Source: Treponema sp. (GTDB lineage: Bacteria > Spirochaetota > Spirochaetia > Treponematales > Breznakiellaceae). From it: a DNA stretch of 62,303 nucleotides. How positions within the stretch are numbered: position 1 is the stretch's first letter; the number at the start of each line of letters is the position of its first letter. The position numbers were made by a program, and so were the translations under genes. The stretch is taken from NCBI GenBank assembly GCA_009785215.1, contig WQWU01000005.1:1-62303 (forward strand), given 5' to 3'. The notes beneath the pieces are model-generated. The model made no database searches. It saw only the letters and a list, made by a program, of their open reading frames with translations, and was not told the origin of the DNA. Of this stretch, positions 7,935-16,376 are shown in pieces.

Positions 7935-10706
7935 TTATTTTCTGCCGAAAACAAATACACTAGGCATGGAAGGATCTTCCAAATGTTTTTTGGATTCTTC
8001 CAGATGATGAATAGCGCATGTATCACCCGGATCTGCACTTACAACTTTTTCGAACCGCTGGATTGCGGCGGCATAATCTTTCATGTGGAACTTTCTTACG
8101 CCGGATTCAAAAACAGTTTTGGTTTTAAGGCGCATGTTTTTTTCTTTGGAAGAAAGCGCATCCAGCATATCAAATAACCCAACAACAACATTTACGCCAG
8201 CAGCCTGAACCATGCCGATGAATCTGTAAGAGAACTCGGATTCCCGGCCGGAAAGCTGATTCATTGTATCTCTTGTTATTAGCATTCCAGAGCCTGTCTG
8301 TTTGGATAAACCTTCTACGCGGGATGCAAGATTAACATTCGGAGAAATAACAGTACTTGAAAGCCTTTCGTTCTCTCCTACAATTCCCATCATGACAGAA
8401 CCTGTATGCACGCCTACGCCGATATTTATGCCGTCTACTCCAATTGTTATTCTTGTTTTCTTATCGTTAACTAGAGTTTGATATAATTCGACGCCTGCGC
8501 GTACTGCATCTATTCCATTTACAAATAATGCCATACCTGCATCGCCGATGTATTTATCTACGAAACCATTATTTTTTCTGATAATCGGCCCTGCGATACT
8601 TAAAACTTTATTTATAAAAATAAAATTCTCTCCTGCAGTCATCATCTCGGAATTTATGGAAAAATAGCGTATATCAAAAAATAATACGCTTATATCCCGC
8701 TGTACGTTATCGCCGAGTTTCATTTTGGTAATATCTGAAACACCAAGATGTTCCATAAACTGCACAGGAACAAATCTTATGGTAGATTCATTAAGCCGCG
8801 TTATGCGATCGAACTGCCCCTGAAGTTCTTCTGCCATACTGTTAAGGCCATGACTTACTTTTCCAAGTTCATCATGCGCTACATAAGATACGCGGGCAGT
8901 TCTGTCTCCGCTTGCAATTGTACCAAGCACCCTGCCGACTACAGAAAGCTGTTTTACAATAGTAGAAATTAATATACTAAGCGCAATTAAAATGATTATA
9001 CATATTGCCGCTACAATAAGCGCAACTTGTCCTTTTACTTTTTCTTTGCCGATTTCGTAACCGGTCATATCAAGCCCTACTTCGAACATACCAACAATAT
9101 TACCAGCACTGTTGTATACCGGCGCTTCGGCAAAAGCCCAATCGCCGTTAGACATTTCAAGAATCATTGCAACAGGCTGTCCGCTCATGAAAGTTTCGTA
9201 ATCTTCTTCATCAAGAGGTTCATCCGGGCGGAACATATTCATTTCTTCGCTGGAGATAGCTACAACATATTCAAAATTATCGCCTTTAAAAACTGCCGCA
9301 TAAAAGCTTCTGTTCCAGGGATCTGCATTAAACCCAACAATTTCTTTGACAAGTTCAGAAAGCCTTTTATATTCATCGCTGTGTATATCTTTAATGGAAT
9401 TTATTTTTTCAAGGTCATCGCCGTTGACCAATTTTGCAGACACAACCGCAAGCGCTATCATTTCATTAAATAATGCTTCGTTAAGCCGTTCTGTCATCAT
9501 GTTAAAAGTGACTGTAAACACAATTATAAATGCGACTATTAACAACGGAATAATAACAACAGACTGTTTTATAAACAGCGAAATATAGCGGTTCATTATC
9601 CCGATAAATAAAATACATAATCCAAAAACCAGCGCTAAAATTCCCAATACAAGAGCCATCTGGATAAATATTATAAATACTCTCTCACCCAGAGGAAGCA
9701 ATAAATCATCATCATATATGGTAAAATCATAACCATCGTACATCCAGACAACATCGCCGAAAACGCCGGCAAATGTATTTCCATGAAAACCAAATCCCTT
9801 TAATGCAGGCAGCTCTCCCTGTTCTTTAAGCGGGGTAAAATATCCTTCGGGTACTATACGCTGTAATTCGGCGCGTTCATGATTTGTAAGACGGAATAAA
9901 GCGTTTGAACCAATATCAAAAAAAACCAGATTATCTTCTGAATCATAAAAAATATACCATGGATAAATACCGCCGTCATTTATATTCCAGTCGAACGAAG
10001 CGCGTAATTCCGGCCTGCTTCCGTTTCTAACTTCGTAAATATCTCCATCCCGCTGGACATATGCAAAGTTCAGCATATCTTTTAAAACAAGCTGTGCTAT
10101 TAAAAAATCCGCAGTTATACCATCAGAAAAAACAGATGTTCTGAATTCATCACGGTAGGTATCGTATTGGTAGAGGGTTACCCTAGCACGCTCTGTCTGT
10201 GAAAAAGACAGAATTCCGTTCTCGTATCTGAATGAACCAAATTGATAAAATAAACGCGGATTGACAAAAGGATCTATGCCCGCTTCTCCTTCATAATCTA
10301 TTACAAGGATATCTTTAACAAAATTACCGCGGTTATCATACTTTCTGATAATATCCCGCTTTGTAAGCAGAGCATCGTACTCTGCTTCTATTGCATACAC
10401 ATATAAATTTCCCGAACTATCGATAACTGCGTCTACAATTCTGATGTACTCTTTGAACATATCTACTGTAATTGTGTAATGTATGGCTCCATCCGGCTGC
10501 ATGCAAATAAGACGAAACGAACCGCTGTCTATAACATATAAATTACCGTCTCTTTCGAATTTTGCCATAGCCGGAGCGGTAAAAGTTGTCGTTTGCTGGA
10601 ACGGTTTTTTGTTAAAGATATTAAGATTAAAAAGGCAAAGTGTTCCCAATAAGACAAAAACAGCCATACAAATGGCAAAAATCATCCACAATGTGGTTCT
10701 TTTCAT
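7935..10706 (-). CDS. Membrane class III nucleotide cyclase with sensor domains and HAMP
   Basis: This 923-residue signalling protein has the following order: an N-terminal membrane helix; an extracytoplasmic NHL-propeller-like region (about 45-335); membrane helices near 345-400; a second extracytoplasmic CACHE-like sensor (about 405-560); another helix; a HAMP domain; a class III cyclase domain (about 650-830); and a C-terminal helical TPR-like tail. The cyclase has both metal Asp sites (FFDIRYFS, YIGDAGMALF), the substrate Lys (DKYIGD) and the Asn/Arg pair (VNLASR). The Asp that normally reads adenine is replaced in VISPNVN. It should make cAMP or cGMP in response to a periplasmic signal. 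Confidence 0.9.
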   Translation of the reverse strand: MKRTTLWMIFAICMAVFVLLGTLCLFNLNIFNKKPFQQTTTFTAPAMAKFERDGNLYVIDSGSFRLICMQPDGAIHYTITVDMFKEYIRIVDAVIDSSGNLYVYAIEAEYDALLTKRDIIRKYDNRGNFVKDILVIDYEGEAGIDPFVNPRLFYQFGSFRYENGILSFSQTERARVTLYQYDTYRDEFRTSVFSDGITADFLIAQLVLKDMLNFAYVQRDGDIYEVRNGSRPELRASFDWNINDGGIYPWYIFYDSEDNLVFFDIGSNALFRLTNHERAELQRIVPEGYFTPLKEQGELPALKGFGFHGNTFAGVFGDVVWMYDGYDFTIYDDDLLLPLGERVFIIFIQMALVLGILALVFGLCILFIGIMNRYISLFIKQSVVIIPLLIVAFIIVFTVTFNMMTERLNEALFNEMIALAVVSAKLVNGDDLEKINSIKDIHSDEYKRLSELVKEIVGFNADPWNRSFYAAVFKGDNFEYVVAISSEEMNMFRPDEPLDEEDYETFMSGQPVAMILEMSNGDWAFAEAPVYNSAGNIVGMFEVGLDMTGYEIGKEKVKGQVALIVAAICIIILIALSILISTIVKQLSVVGRVLGTIASGDRTARVSYVAHDELGKVSHGLNSMAEELQGQFDRITRLNESTIRFVPVQFMEHLGVSDITKMKLGDNVQRDISVLFFDIRYFSINSEMMTAGENFIFINKVLSIAGPIIRKNNGFVDKYIGDAGMALFVNGIDAVRAGVELYQTLVNDKKTRITIGVDGINIGVGVHTGSVMMGIVGENERLSSTVISPNVNLASRVEGLSKQTGSGMLITRDTMNQLSGRESEFSYRFIGMVQAAGVNVVVGLFDMLDALSSKEKNMRLKTKTVFESGVRKFHMKDYAAAIQRFEKVVSADPGDTCAIHHLEESKKHLEDPSMPSVFVFGRK

Positions 10707-10713
10707 ATTTTAT

Positions 10714-10743
10714 ATCATTAGAATAATAACGGGGAAATGTCAA
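10714..10743 (-). promoter_or_regulatory. Possible leaderless promoter of the cyclase gene
   Basis: Minus-strand TTGACA (10738-10743), 18 bp spacer, AATGAT (10714-10719), 7 bases to the ATG at 10706. The -35 is perfect but the -10 is weak. Confidence 0.4.
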
Positions 10744-10783
10744 TATCATAAAAAAAATAATATTAATTTTAGCAATACTATTG

Positions 10784-10789
10784 TATAAT
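10784..10789 (+). promoter_or_regulatory. -10 box upstream of the corrinoid protein gene
   Basis: TATAAT at 10784-10789 with no clear -35. The leader would carry GGGAG (10806-10810) six bases before the ATG at 10817, so this gene has a conventional ribosome-binding site. Confidence 0.5.
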
Positions 10790-10816
10790 AATGACAAATA
10801 ATCATGGGAGCAGAAT

Positions 10817-11461
10817 ATGCCGGAACATAGTGAGATTTTTAATGAAATATCGGAACTTCTTCAGAAGGGGAAAGCCAGAGATATTGTGGGTTCTGTACAA
10901 AAAGCGCTGGACGCAGGAGCGCAGCCTGCTGATATTCTGCAAAATGCGCTAATGGAAGGAATGAATATAATAGGCGGAAAATTTAAACGAAACGAAGTTT
11001 TCGTACCGGAGGTTTTAATCGCTGCCCGCGCGATGAATAAAGCAGCAGAAACTCTAAAACCTGCTCTTGCCAAAGCCGGCGTTCAGCCTGTTGGAAAAGC
11101 CATTATTTGCACTGTAAAAGGCGATCAGCATGATATTGGAAAAAATCTTGTTAAGATGATGATAGAAGGCAAAGGTATAGAAGTTGAGGATCTTGGCGTG
11201 GATTGCGATACACTGCATGTTATAGAAAAAGTGAAAGAAGGAAACGCAAAGGTATTGTGCCTTTCTGCGCTGCTTACAACTACAATGTCTGTTCAGAAAG
11301 AAGTTATCGATGCTTTAAAAGAAGCCGGTGTGCGTGATAAGGTAAAAGTAATGGTTGGAGGTGCTCCTGTTACCCAGGGGTTTGCAGATGAAATAGGCGC
11401 CGATGCTTACACCCCTGATGCAGCTACAGCTGCAGAAGTTTGCCGCGGGTTTTATGCATAA
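10817..11461 (+). CDS. Methyltransferase-cognate corrinoid protein (B12-binding)
   Basis: This 214-residue protein has the two-domain build of methyl-carrier corrinoid proteins (MtaC/MtbC/MttC type). A helical cap domain covers about 1-88, followed by a Rossmann B12-binding domain with GDQHDIGKNLV, where His105 is the lower axial cobalt ligand, and a late GGAPVT. It would carry a methyl group on cobamide between a substrate methyltransferase and an acceptor methyltransferase. An acceptor-type methyltransferase (15354) and a reactivator-like ASKHA protein (13564) lie nearby. No substrate-specific methyltransferase is in the window. The GH10-like gene overlaps its 3' end. Confidence 0.95.
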   Translation: MPEHSEIFNEISELLQKGKARDIVGSVQKALDAGAQPADILQNALMEGMNIIGGKFKRNEVFVPEVLIAARAMNKAAETLKPALAKAGVQPVGKAIICTVKGDQHDIGKNLVKMMIEGKGIEVEDLGVDCDTLHVIEKVKEGNAKVLCLSALLTTTMSVQKEVIDALKEAGVRDKVKVMVGGAPVTQGFADEIGADAYTPDAATAAEVCRGFYA

Positions 11462-13598
11462 GAATGATCCATATATTCAAGACGACCCTGGAGCCGGACT
11501 CCAGAGAAAAACCGTTTATGAATTTGATATAAAAAATAATTTTGACAAATGGAAACCGTGGCGTACAAATGACGGGCGGATTCTGCCAAGCAGTTACAAC
11601 AGCTTTAACCTGATAGAAAATCCTTTTGGATTCGGCAATTTGATTCTTCTTACAACTTTTTTTGATCCGGATTCTACAAAACGATCATTCGGCGGATTCG
11701 GAATGAGAGCACCTATCGAACCGGCTCTGCCTGTTAATTTTGAAACATATGTCGAGTTCGATTTTTATTATTCCAAAGATGCTGCAGATCAATATATGAG
11801 ATTTGAGGTCTGGTCTACAAGTTCAGGAGGCGAGGGAGCTCAAGCTAATGGCGGTTCCAGCGGAACAAACAGAACGCCAATTTATATCCGGACTCAGGAA
11901 CTGGAAGGGGTTAATACATATAACATTCATTTCAGGTGCGGTTATTATAAAGAAGAAACATGGTATAAAAAAACCATCAGCGCGGCAATTCCCGTAACAG
12001 GCGAAAATTGGGAGTTTTTAAATATCGATCTTCATACAGAAACAGACACAAAGGTAAACGGCGGTCTTCTCATGATCGGTAATATCAGAATTACAGAAAA
12101 GGATCCAAACGGAGTGCCTATACCAGATGTTATAAATGAAAAATTATTTTCGGATGTACCGCCTTTAAAAGGAAAGTACAATCCAGATAACGGATATTTT
12201 CTGATAGGTACTGACGGAGCAGAAACAATAAATCCTGAAACAATAGGCGGTTATCACTTTGACCTTTTTGTATCTCACAGAAATTTAAAACCTGAAAAGC
12301 ATTTAAGGCCGCCTCAATGGCTAAAAGACGAATACCCGGATTTTGTTTTTAAATATGACAGCGAAGGGCCGGAATGGGATCTTCCAACGGATTATTATCT
12401 GAATATCAGAGCTGCCGGTAATTATAAACTGCACGGGCACTGCCTTGCCTGGCATAATCAATCGCCTCAGTGGATGAACCAGATAATTCCCGAAAATATT
12501 ACATCCATACAATGGAACTCCAACGGACTTTTTTATTCTAACGGTCATTTTGCATCCAAACCTTTTGTAAAAGTAAAAAAAGAAACCGCGCGAAGAATTC
12601 ATTTTAATCACATTATTTATGAAATGCGCCATTTTATGACTTGTGATACCAGATACAATTCAAGCAAAGAACGCGGCATTATTCCGTTCCATTCATTTGA
12701 TGTAGTTAATTCGGAAATACATGAAAGCCGGCATAGTTTTCTGTTCCAGAAAAATCCAAATGAATGGAAAACATCGCTAAAACATGTTTCCTGGTTAATG
12801 GCAATGACAGATAACGATTACAGCGATATCCGGCAGCATTATATTTATCTGCTTTTTAAATATGCCCATATTGCTGTTCCAAACGCCGAAATGGCAAAAA
12901 AATATAAAGAAAACTTTATTAATCCGGATATAATTCCCGGATACATGAAACTGGATAATCATGATAATAACGGCAGCATTGATGAATATATAAACGAAGA
13001 ACCTCCTGTTTTAATTTATAATGATTACGAAGTTATATCTTACTCTAAAGCAAAGGTAATTTATAACATGATCAAAGAATTAAACGCTGTTTGGAAAACA
13101 GATCCTCTTTACGACGGCAGAAATCTTATTGAATGTATCGGCATACAGGGGCATGAAACAGTCAGCCCTGTTTTAGCCACTTATAACCATCAGGCTGTAT
13201 CCTTGTTTGCAGAACTTATTGACGAAGAATTGCTCGATTCAATTTGTTTTTCTGAAATTGATATGAGACAGCCGTATTCAGCGCCGGGCGGAAGAGCTCT
13301 TGCGCCCGCTATTTTAAATCAGAAACAAGCGGATGTTATCGGATATCAATATGCTTTGCTTTTTAAAATATTCGAAAAATACAGAAAATACATTGACCAT
13401 GTAATTCTCTGGAATCAATACGGCGCGGGCTGGCAAAACAGTTATGTGTTATTCGATCATGAAAAGAAAGCAAGTAAGGCGTATTATGCTGCAATGGATC
13501 CGGACAAGTACATCCAGGGGCATTCATATCTGGAATGTTATTTTTCCGGTGAATACGAAAAAATTAAAACTCCATGTTATACAAAAAGGCAGCAGTAA
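11454..13598 (+). CDS. GH10-like glycoside hydrolase (xylanase family), no signal peptide
   Basis: The frame is open from 11403 inside the corrinoid gene. The ATG at 11454, overlapping that gene by 8 bases, is the likely start and gives 714 residues. An N-terminal beta-sandwich-like region (about 1-260) precedes a (beta/alpha)8 domain with GH10 landmarks. These are HGHCLAWHNQSPQWM, LIYNDYEV, IGIQGHE, the nucleophile Glu601 in FSEIDMR, and late WNQYGAGW. The acid/base strand reads FDVVNSEIHE, so Ser420 sits where GH10 normally has Glu, with Glu421 next. No signal peptide or lipobox is visible, so it would act in the cytoplasm on imported oligosaccharides, perhaps xylan-derived. Its coupling to a corrinoid protein gene is unusual. 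Its last 35 bases overlap the convergent ASKHA gene. Confidence 0.85.
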   Translation: MHKNDPYIQDDPGAGLQRKTVYEFDIKNNFDKWKPWRTNDGRILPSSYNSFNLIENPFGFGNLILLTTFFDPDSTKRSFGGFGMRAPIEPALPVNFETYVEFDFYYSKDAADQYMRFEVWSTSSGGEGAQANGGSSGTNRTPIYIRTQELEGVNTYNIHFRCGYYKEETWYKKTISAAIPVTGENWEFLNIDLHTETDTKVNGGLLMIGNIRITEKDPNGVPIPDVINEKLFSDVPPLKGKYNPDNGYFLIGTDGAETINPETIGGYHFDLFVSHRNLKPEKHLRPPQWLKDEYPDFVFKYDSEGPEWDLPTDYYLNIRAAGNYKLHGHCLAWHNQSPQWMNQIIPENITSIQWNSNGLFYSNGHFASKPFVKVKKETARRIHFNHIIYEMRHFMTCDTRYNSSKERGIIPFHSFDVVNSEIHESRHSFLFQKNPNEWKTSLKHVSWLMAMTDNDYSDIRQHYIYLLFKYAHIAVPNAEMAKKYKENFINPDIIPGYMKLDNHDNNGSIDEYINEEPPVLIYNDYEVISYSKAKVIYNMIKELNAVWKTDPLYDGRNLIECIGIQGHETVSPVLATYNHQAVSLFAELIDEELLDSICFSEIDMRQPYSAPGGRALAPAILNQKQADVIGYQYALLFKIFEKYRKYIDHVILWNQYGAGWQNSYVLFDHEKKASKAYYAAMDPDKYIQGHSYLECYFSGEYEKIKTPCYTKRQQ

Positions 13599-14661
13599 AA
13601 TATTTATCATTTGCCAGGTCTGCAGTTTCTGCACAGGAAATAATTTTGCGGCATAACTGCAGGAAATCCGGAGTATTTAAACATTTTACAGCGCCTTTTA
13701 AACTTGTATTGCCGCAAACTTCTGTTTTTATTCCGGAACTGTCCGTAAATTCCTGCGGTAAAAGCCCTGAATTAACAGCGTTATCAAGATTAATATGAAA
13801 CCCTATTCCTCCGGCAATATATACCGTGCCTGTATTTTTAAGATTAAAACCTGAAATTTTACAAATTGTTTTGATTCCGGAAATTATTGCGCTCTTTGCC
13901 AATTGAAACTGCCGCACATCTTTTTGAGTGATAAAACCGCTGTTCCCTATTACTGGATAACCAGTTTCGGCATATTCACCTGTTAACGCACCGGTTTTAT
14001 CAATTGCACCCCTGTATTTCATTTCTGCAATTACATTAATAAAATCTGAAGCATTTAAACCGCAGGAGATTCCGGTTTCTTCGAAGCAGGGGCCTGCGGC
14101 AGTTGAACAGCAAAACAAACGTTTTTCCTTTTCTTTCCAAACTGCAATTTCGCCGTTGGTTCCTATATCAATAAAAATTGAATCTTCTTTTTTATTTATA
14201 AAATCAACAACAGTTAAACCTGCTGTTATATCCGCGCCGATAAAAGCAGAAATCGCAGGTAATAAAATAATATTTTCTGCAGAAAGTGAAAGTTCTTTGC
14301 CGGGGAAAAACTTCTCTTGCAGAAATACAGGTGTGTAAGGAGAAACTCCCATACCAGAGGGATCAATATTGCAGAAAATATGAAGCATTACAGTATTTCC
14401 GCTTACTATACATTTGCTGATAGAAGAAAGATTGTATTTTTTTAAAAAGTATAACAATATATTCTCTATCTGGCTGTTAACAATAGAAAACAATTCATTT
14501 AATTTGCCGTTTTGCGCTGCGCTTATCCGGCTCATTATATCTGCGCCAAAACAACGTTGATTATTTAAAGCAGAAAATGTCTCCAGTATTATACCTGTAT
14601 CCAAATCGACAAGCTGCGCCTGTATAGTAGTTGTACCAATATCTATCGCTATACCTGTCAT
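13564..14661 (-). CDS. ASKHA-domain corrinoid-activation-type ATPase (RACo C-terminal domain only)
   Basis: The 365 residues match the ASKHA (DUF4445) domain of reductive activators of corrinoid proteins. Visible motifs are IDIGTTTIQAQLVDL, ALNNQRCFGADIMSRI, SGNTVMLH, FIDIGTNGEIAV, STAAGPCFE, ITQKDVRQFQLAKSAI and IAGGIGFHI. Classical RACo has about 600 residues with an N-terminal [2Fe-2S] domain and linker; both are absent here. A separate electron donor is therefore needed if it reduces Co(II). The start is placed at ATG 14661 (AAGGG nearby), not at GTG 14679. A TTGACA-17-TATTTT promoter lies directly in front. It is convergent with the GH10-like gene (35 bp overlap). Confidence 0.88.
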   Translation of the reverse strand: MTGIAIDIGTTTIQAQLVDLDTGIILETFSALNNQRCFGADIMSRISAAQNGKLNELFSIVNSQIENILLYFLKKYNLSSISKCIVSGNTVMLHIFCNIDPSGMGVSPYTPVFLQEKFFPGKELSLSAENIILLPAISAFIGADITAGLTVVDFINKKEDSIFIDIGTNGEIAVWKEKEKRLFCCSTAAGPCFEETGISCGLNASDFINVIAEMKYRGAIDKTGALTGEYAETGYPVIGNSGFITQKDVRQFQLAKSAIISGIKTICKISGFNLKNTGTVYIAGGIGFHINLDNAVNSGLLPQEFTDSSGIKTEVCGNTSLKGAVKCLNTPDFLQLCRKIISCAETADLANDKYFTAAFLYNMEF

Positions 14662-14670
14662 AACGCCCTT

Positions 14671-14699
14671 AAAATACACTGCATAAAATTATTTGTCAA
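14671..14699 (-). promoter_or_regulatory. Promoter of the ASKHA gene
   Basis: Minus-strand TTGACA (14694-14699), 17 bp spacer, TATTTT (14671-14676), 9 bases to the ATG at 14661. The leader would be about 0-3 bases, so the AAGGG in those 9 bases would not be fully transcribed. Confidence 0.6.
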
Positions 14700-14718
14700 T
14701 ATAACTAATTTTAACAGC

Positions 14719-14747
14719 TTGTATAAATAATTTTATAACTATATAAT
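14719..14747 (+). promoter_or_regulatory. Promoter of carbonic anhydrase (leaderless type)
   Basis: TTGTAT (14719-14724), 17 bp spacer, TATAAT (14742-14747), then 6 A-rich bases to the ATG at 14754. No Shine-Dalgarno site is present. Confidence 0.7.
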
Positions 14748-14753
14748 AAAAAA

Positions 14754-15317
14754 ATGACACCAAAAGAAGCATTAAACCGCCTGCTAGAAGGAAACATACG
14801 TTACGCCGAATGTAAACAAACTCAAGTTTGCATCACACAGGAATTGCGTACAGACCTTTTTGTTAACGGTCAATTTCCCTATGCCGCAATTGTCGGCTGT
14901 TCGGATTCACGCGTGCCTGCGGAACTTATTTTTGATGCCGGTGCCGGTGAATTATTTATTATTCGTACTGCCGGAAATATAATAGGTCCTACACAGATGG
15001 GTTCGCTTGAATATGCCGTGTTAAATTTAAAAACACCTTTAGTTGTTGTTTTGGGTCACCAGCATTGCGGCGCTGTAAAAGCGGCAACAACCAATGGCGA
15101 GTTTAGCCCTTCTTTGGGAGCAGTAATAGACGAAATAAGATGCTGTGCCCCAAATGTTATCGGCAGTAATCCTGAAATCATAGAAGATGAAAACATCCGG
15201 TATGTTTTAGCAAAGATTGCGGCAAATCCTTCCATTTCTAAAGCTGTTTCCGAAGGATCGGTACATTTAGCTGCCGCAAAATATTCACTGGAAACCGGAA
15301 TTGTAAGTTTTTTTTAA
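14754..15317 (+). CDS. Beta-class carbonic anhydrase
   Basis: This 187-residue cytoplasmic zinc enzyme interconverts CO2 and bicarbonate. Zinc ligands are Cys49, His102 and Cys105 (GHQHCGA), and the Asp51-Arg53 dyad is intact (CSDSR). The length is typical of short bacterial beta-class enzymes. It lies between the ASKHA reactivator and the MtaA-type methyltransferase, each with its own promoter. Supplying CO2 or bicarbonate to C1 metabolism is a reasonable inference, but a housekeeping role is equally possible. Confidence 0.95.
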   Translation: MTPKEALNRLLEGNIRYAECKQTQVCITQELRTDLFVNGQFPYAAIVGCSDSRVPAELIFDAGAGELFIIRTAGNIIGPTQMGSLEYAVLNLKTPLVVVLGHQHCGAVKAATTNGEFSPSLGAVIDEIRCCAPNVIGSNPEIIEDENIRYVLAKIAANPSISKAVSEGSVHLAAAKYSLETGIVSFF

Positions 15318-15346
15318 TTGATAATATCTCTCCATTAATATATAAT
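15318..15346 (+). promoter_or_regulatory. Promoter of the MtaA-type methyltransferase (leaderless type)
   Basis: TTGATA (15318-15323) begins right after the carbonic anhydrase stop. It is followed by a 17 bp spacer, TATAAT (15341-15346) and 7 bases to the ATG at 15354. Confidence 0.7.
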
Positions 15347-15353
15347 CTAAGCC

Positions 15354-16376
15354 ATGAAGCGGAACATGCGCGAGTGGCTTAATGAACAAAGAGATGTTAG
15401 CGAAAAAAAAGCTCTGCCGGTTTTATCTTTCCCATGCATTCAGCTTATGGGTGTTTCCGTAAAAGAATTAATCTCCAACAGCGAAACTCAGGCTAAAGGC
15501 ATTAAATTAATTGCAGACAAATGTGACTGCGCCGCTTCTGTAAGCCTTATGGATCTTTCTCTGGAAGCAGAATGTTTCGGCGCTGAAATAAAATTTTCTG
15601 ATGACGAAGTTCCCACTGTTACAGGTTGTATTGTAACAGACATGGAAAGCGCAGATAAATTGATTGTTCCGCCTATCGGCGCAGGAAGAACTTCTATATA
15701 CTTACAGGCAGCCGAAAAAGCTGCAGCAATGATAACTGATAGGCCTTTTTTAGGCGGAGTTATCGGCCCATTTTCACTAGCGAGCCGCCTTACCGGCGTT
15801 TCAGAATCGATGGTTTTCTGTTACGAAGAGCCAGAATTAATGCATATAGTGCTTTCTAAAGCTGCAGCTTTTTTAATTTCCTATATAAACGAATATAAAA
15901 AAGCCGGAGTTAATGGAATTATTATGGCAGAACCTGTTACAGGAATGCTGTCGCCGGATTTAGCCAAAGAATTTTCTGAACCCTATGTAAGAAAAATAAA
16001 CGAAGCTGTAAAAGATGAATCTTTTATTGTTATTTATCATAACTGCGGAAACTCAACTATTCAAATGATAGATTCCATACTTGCAACAAAATCGGATGCT
16101 TTCCATTTCGGCAATGCAATTAATATGGCGGAAATGATGAAACTTATTCCTGAACATATTATAGCAATGGGGAATATTTCTCCTGCCGAACAATTCAGGG
16201 GCGGAACGCCTGAATCTATTAGAAAGGTTACACTGGAACTTTTATCGGAATGCAGTAAATATCCCAATTTTATTATTTCATCAGGATGCGATATACCTCC
16301 CTTATCATCATGGGATAATATAAATGCATTTTTTGCTTCTGTAAAAGAGTTTTATATAAATCAGGAAAAACAATGA
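15354..16376 (+). CDS. MtaA/UroD-family methylcobamide methyltransferase
   Basis: The 340 residues form a uroporphyrinogen-decarboxylase-fold barrel. The Zn-thiolate motif of MtaA/MtbA/CmuA-type methyltransferases is present: His229 and Cys231 (YHNCGN) and Cys312 (SSGCDIP). That motif points to transfer of a methyl group from a methyl-corrinoid protein to a thiol or to tetrahydrofolate, not to haem synthesis. The natural partner would be the corrinoid protein at 10817. True UroD is less likely because the Zn motif is intact. Its stop overlaps the next ATG (ATGA), so it is translationally coupled to the AI-2E-family gene. Confidence 0.9.
   Translation: MKRNMREWLNEQRDVSEKKALPVLSFPCIQLMGVSVKELISNSETQAKGIKLIADKCDCAASVSLMDLSLEAECFGAEIKFSDDEVPTVTGCIVTDMESADKLIVPPIGAGRTSIYLQAAEKAAAMITDRPFLGGVIGPFSLASRLTGVSESMVFCYEEPELMHIVLSKAAAFLISYINEYKKAGVNGIIMAEPVTGMLSPDLAKEFSEPYVRKINEAVKDESFIVIYHNCGNSTIQMIDSILATKSDAFHFGNAINMAEMMKLIPEHIIAMGNISPAEQFRGGTPESIRKVTLELLSECSKYPNFIISSGCDIPPLSSWDNINAFFASVKEFYINQEKQ

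Noticed and set aside
9027-9473. 148-residue plus-strand frame opposite the cyclase gene
   Set aside because: It is opposite the CACHE-like sensor region. It has a low-complexity Phe/Ile-rich sequence and no start signal.
11403-11453. Longer N-terminus of the GH10-like protein
   Set aside because: It lies entirely inside the corrinoid gene and adds only a 17-residue Leu/Gln-rich stretch. The ATG at 11454 gives the normal short overlap.
15354-16376. Uroporphyrinogen decarboxylase (HemE)
   Set aside because: The protein has the His-x-Cys...Cys zinc motif of MtaA-type methyltransferases and sits near a corrinoid protein; no haem genes are nearby.
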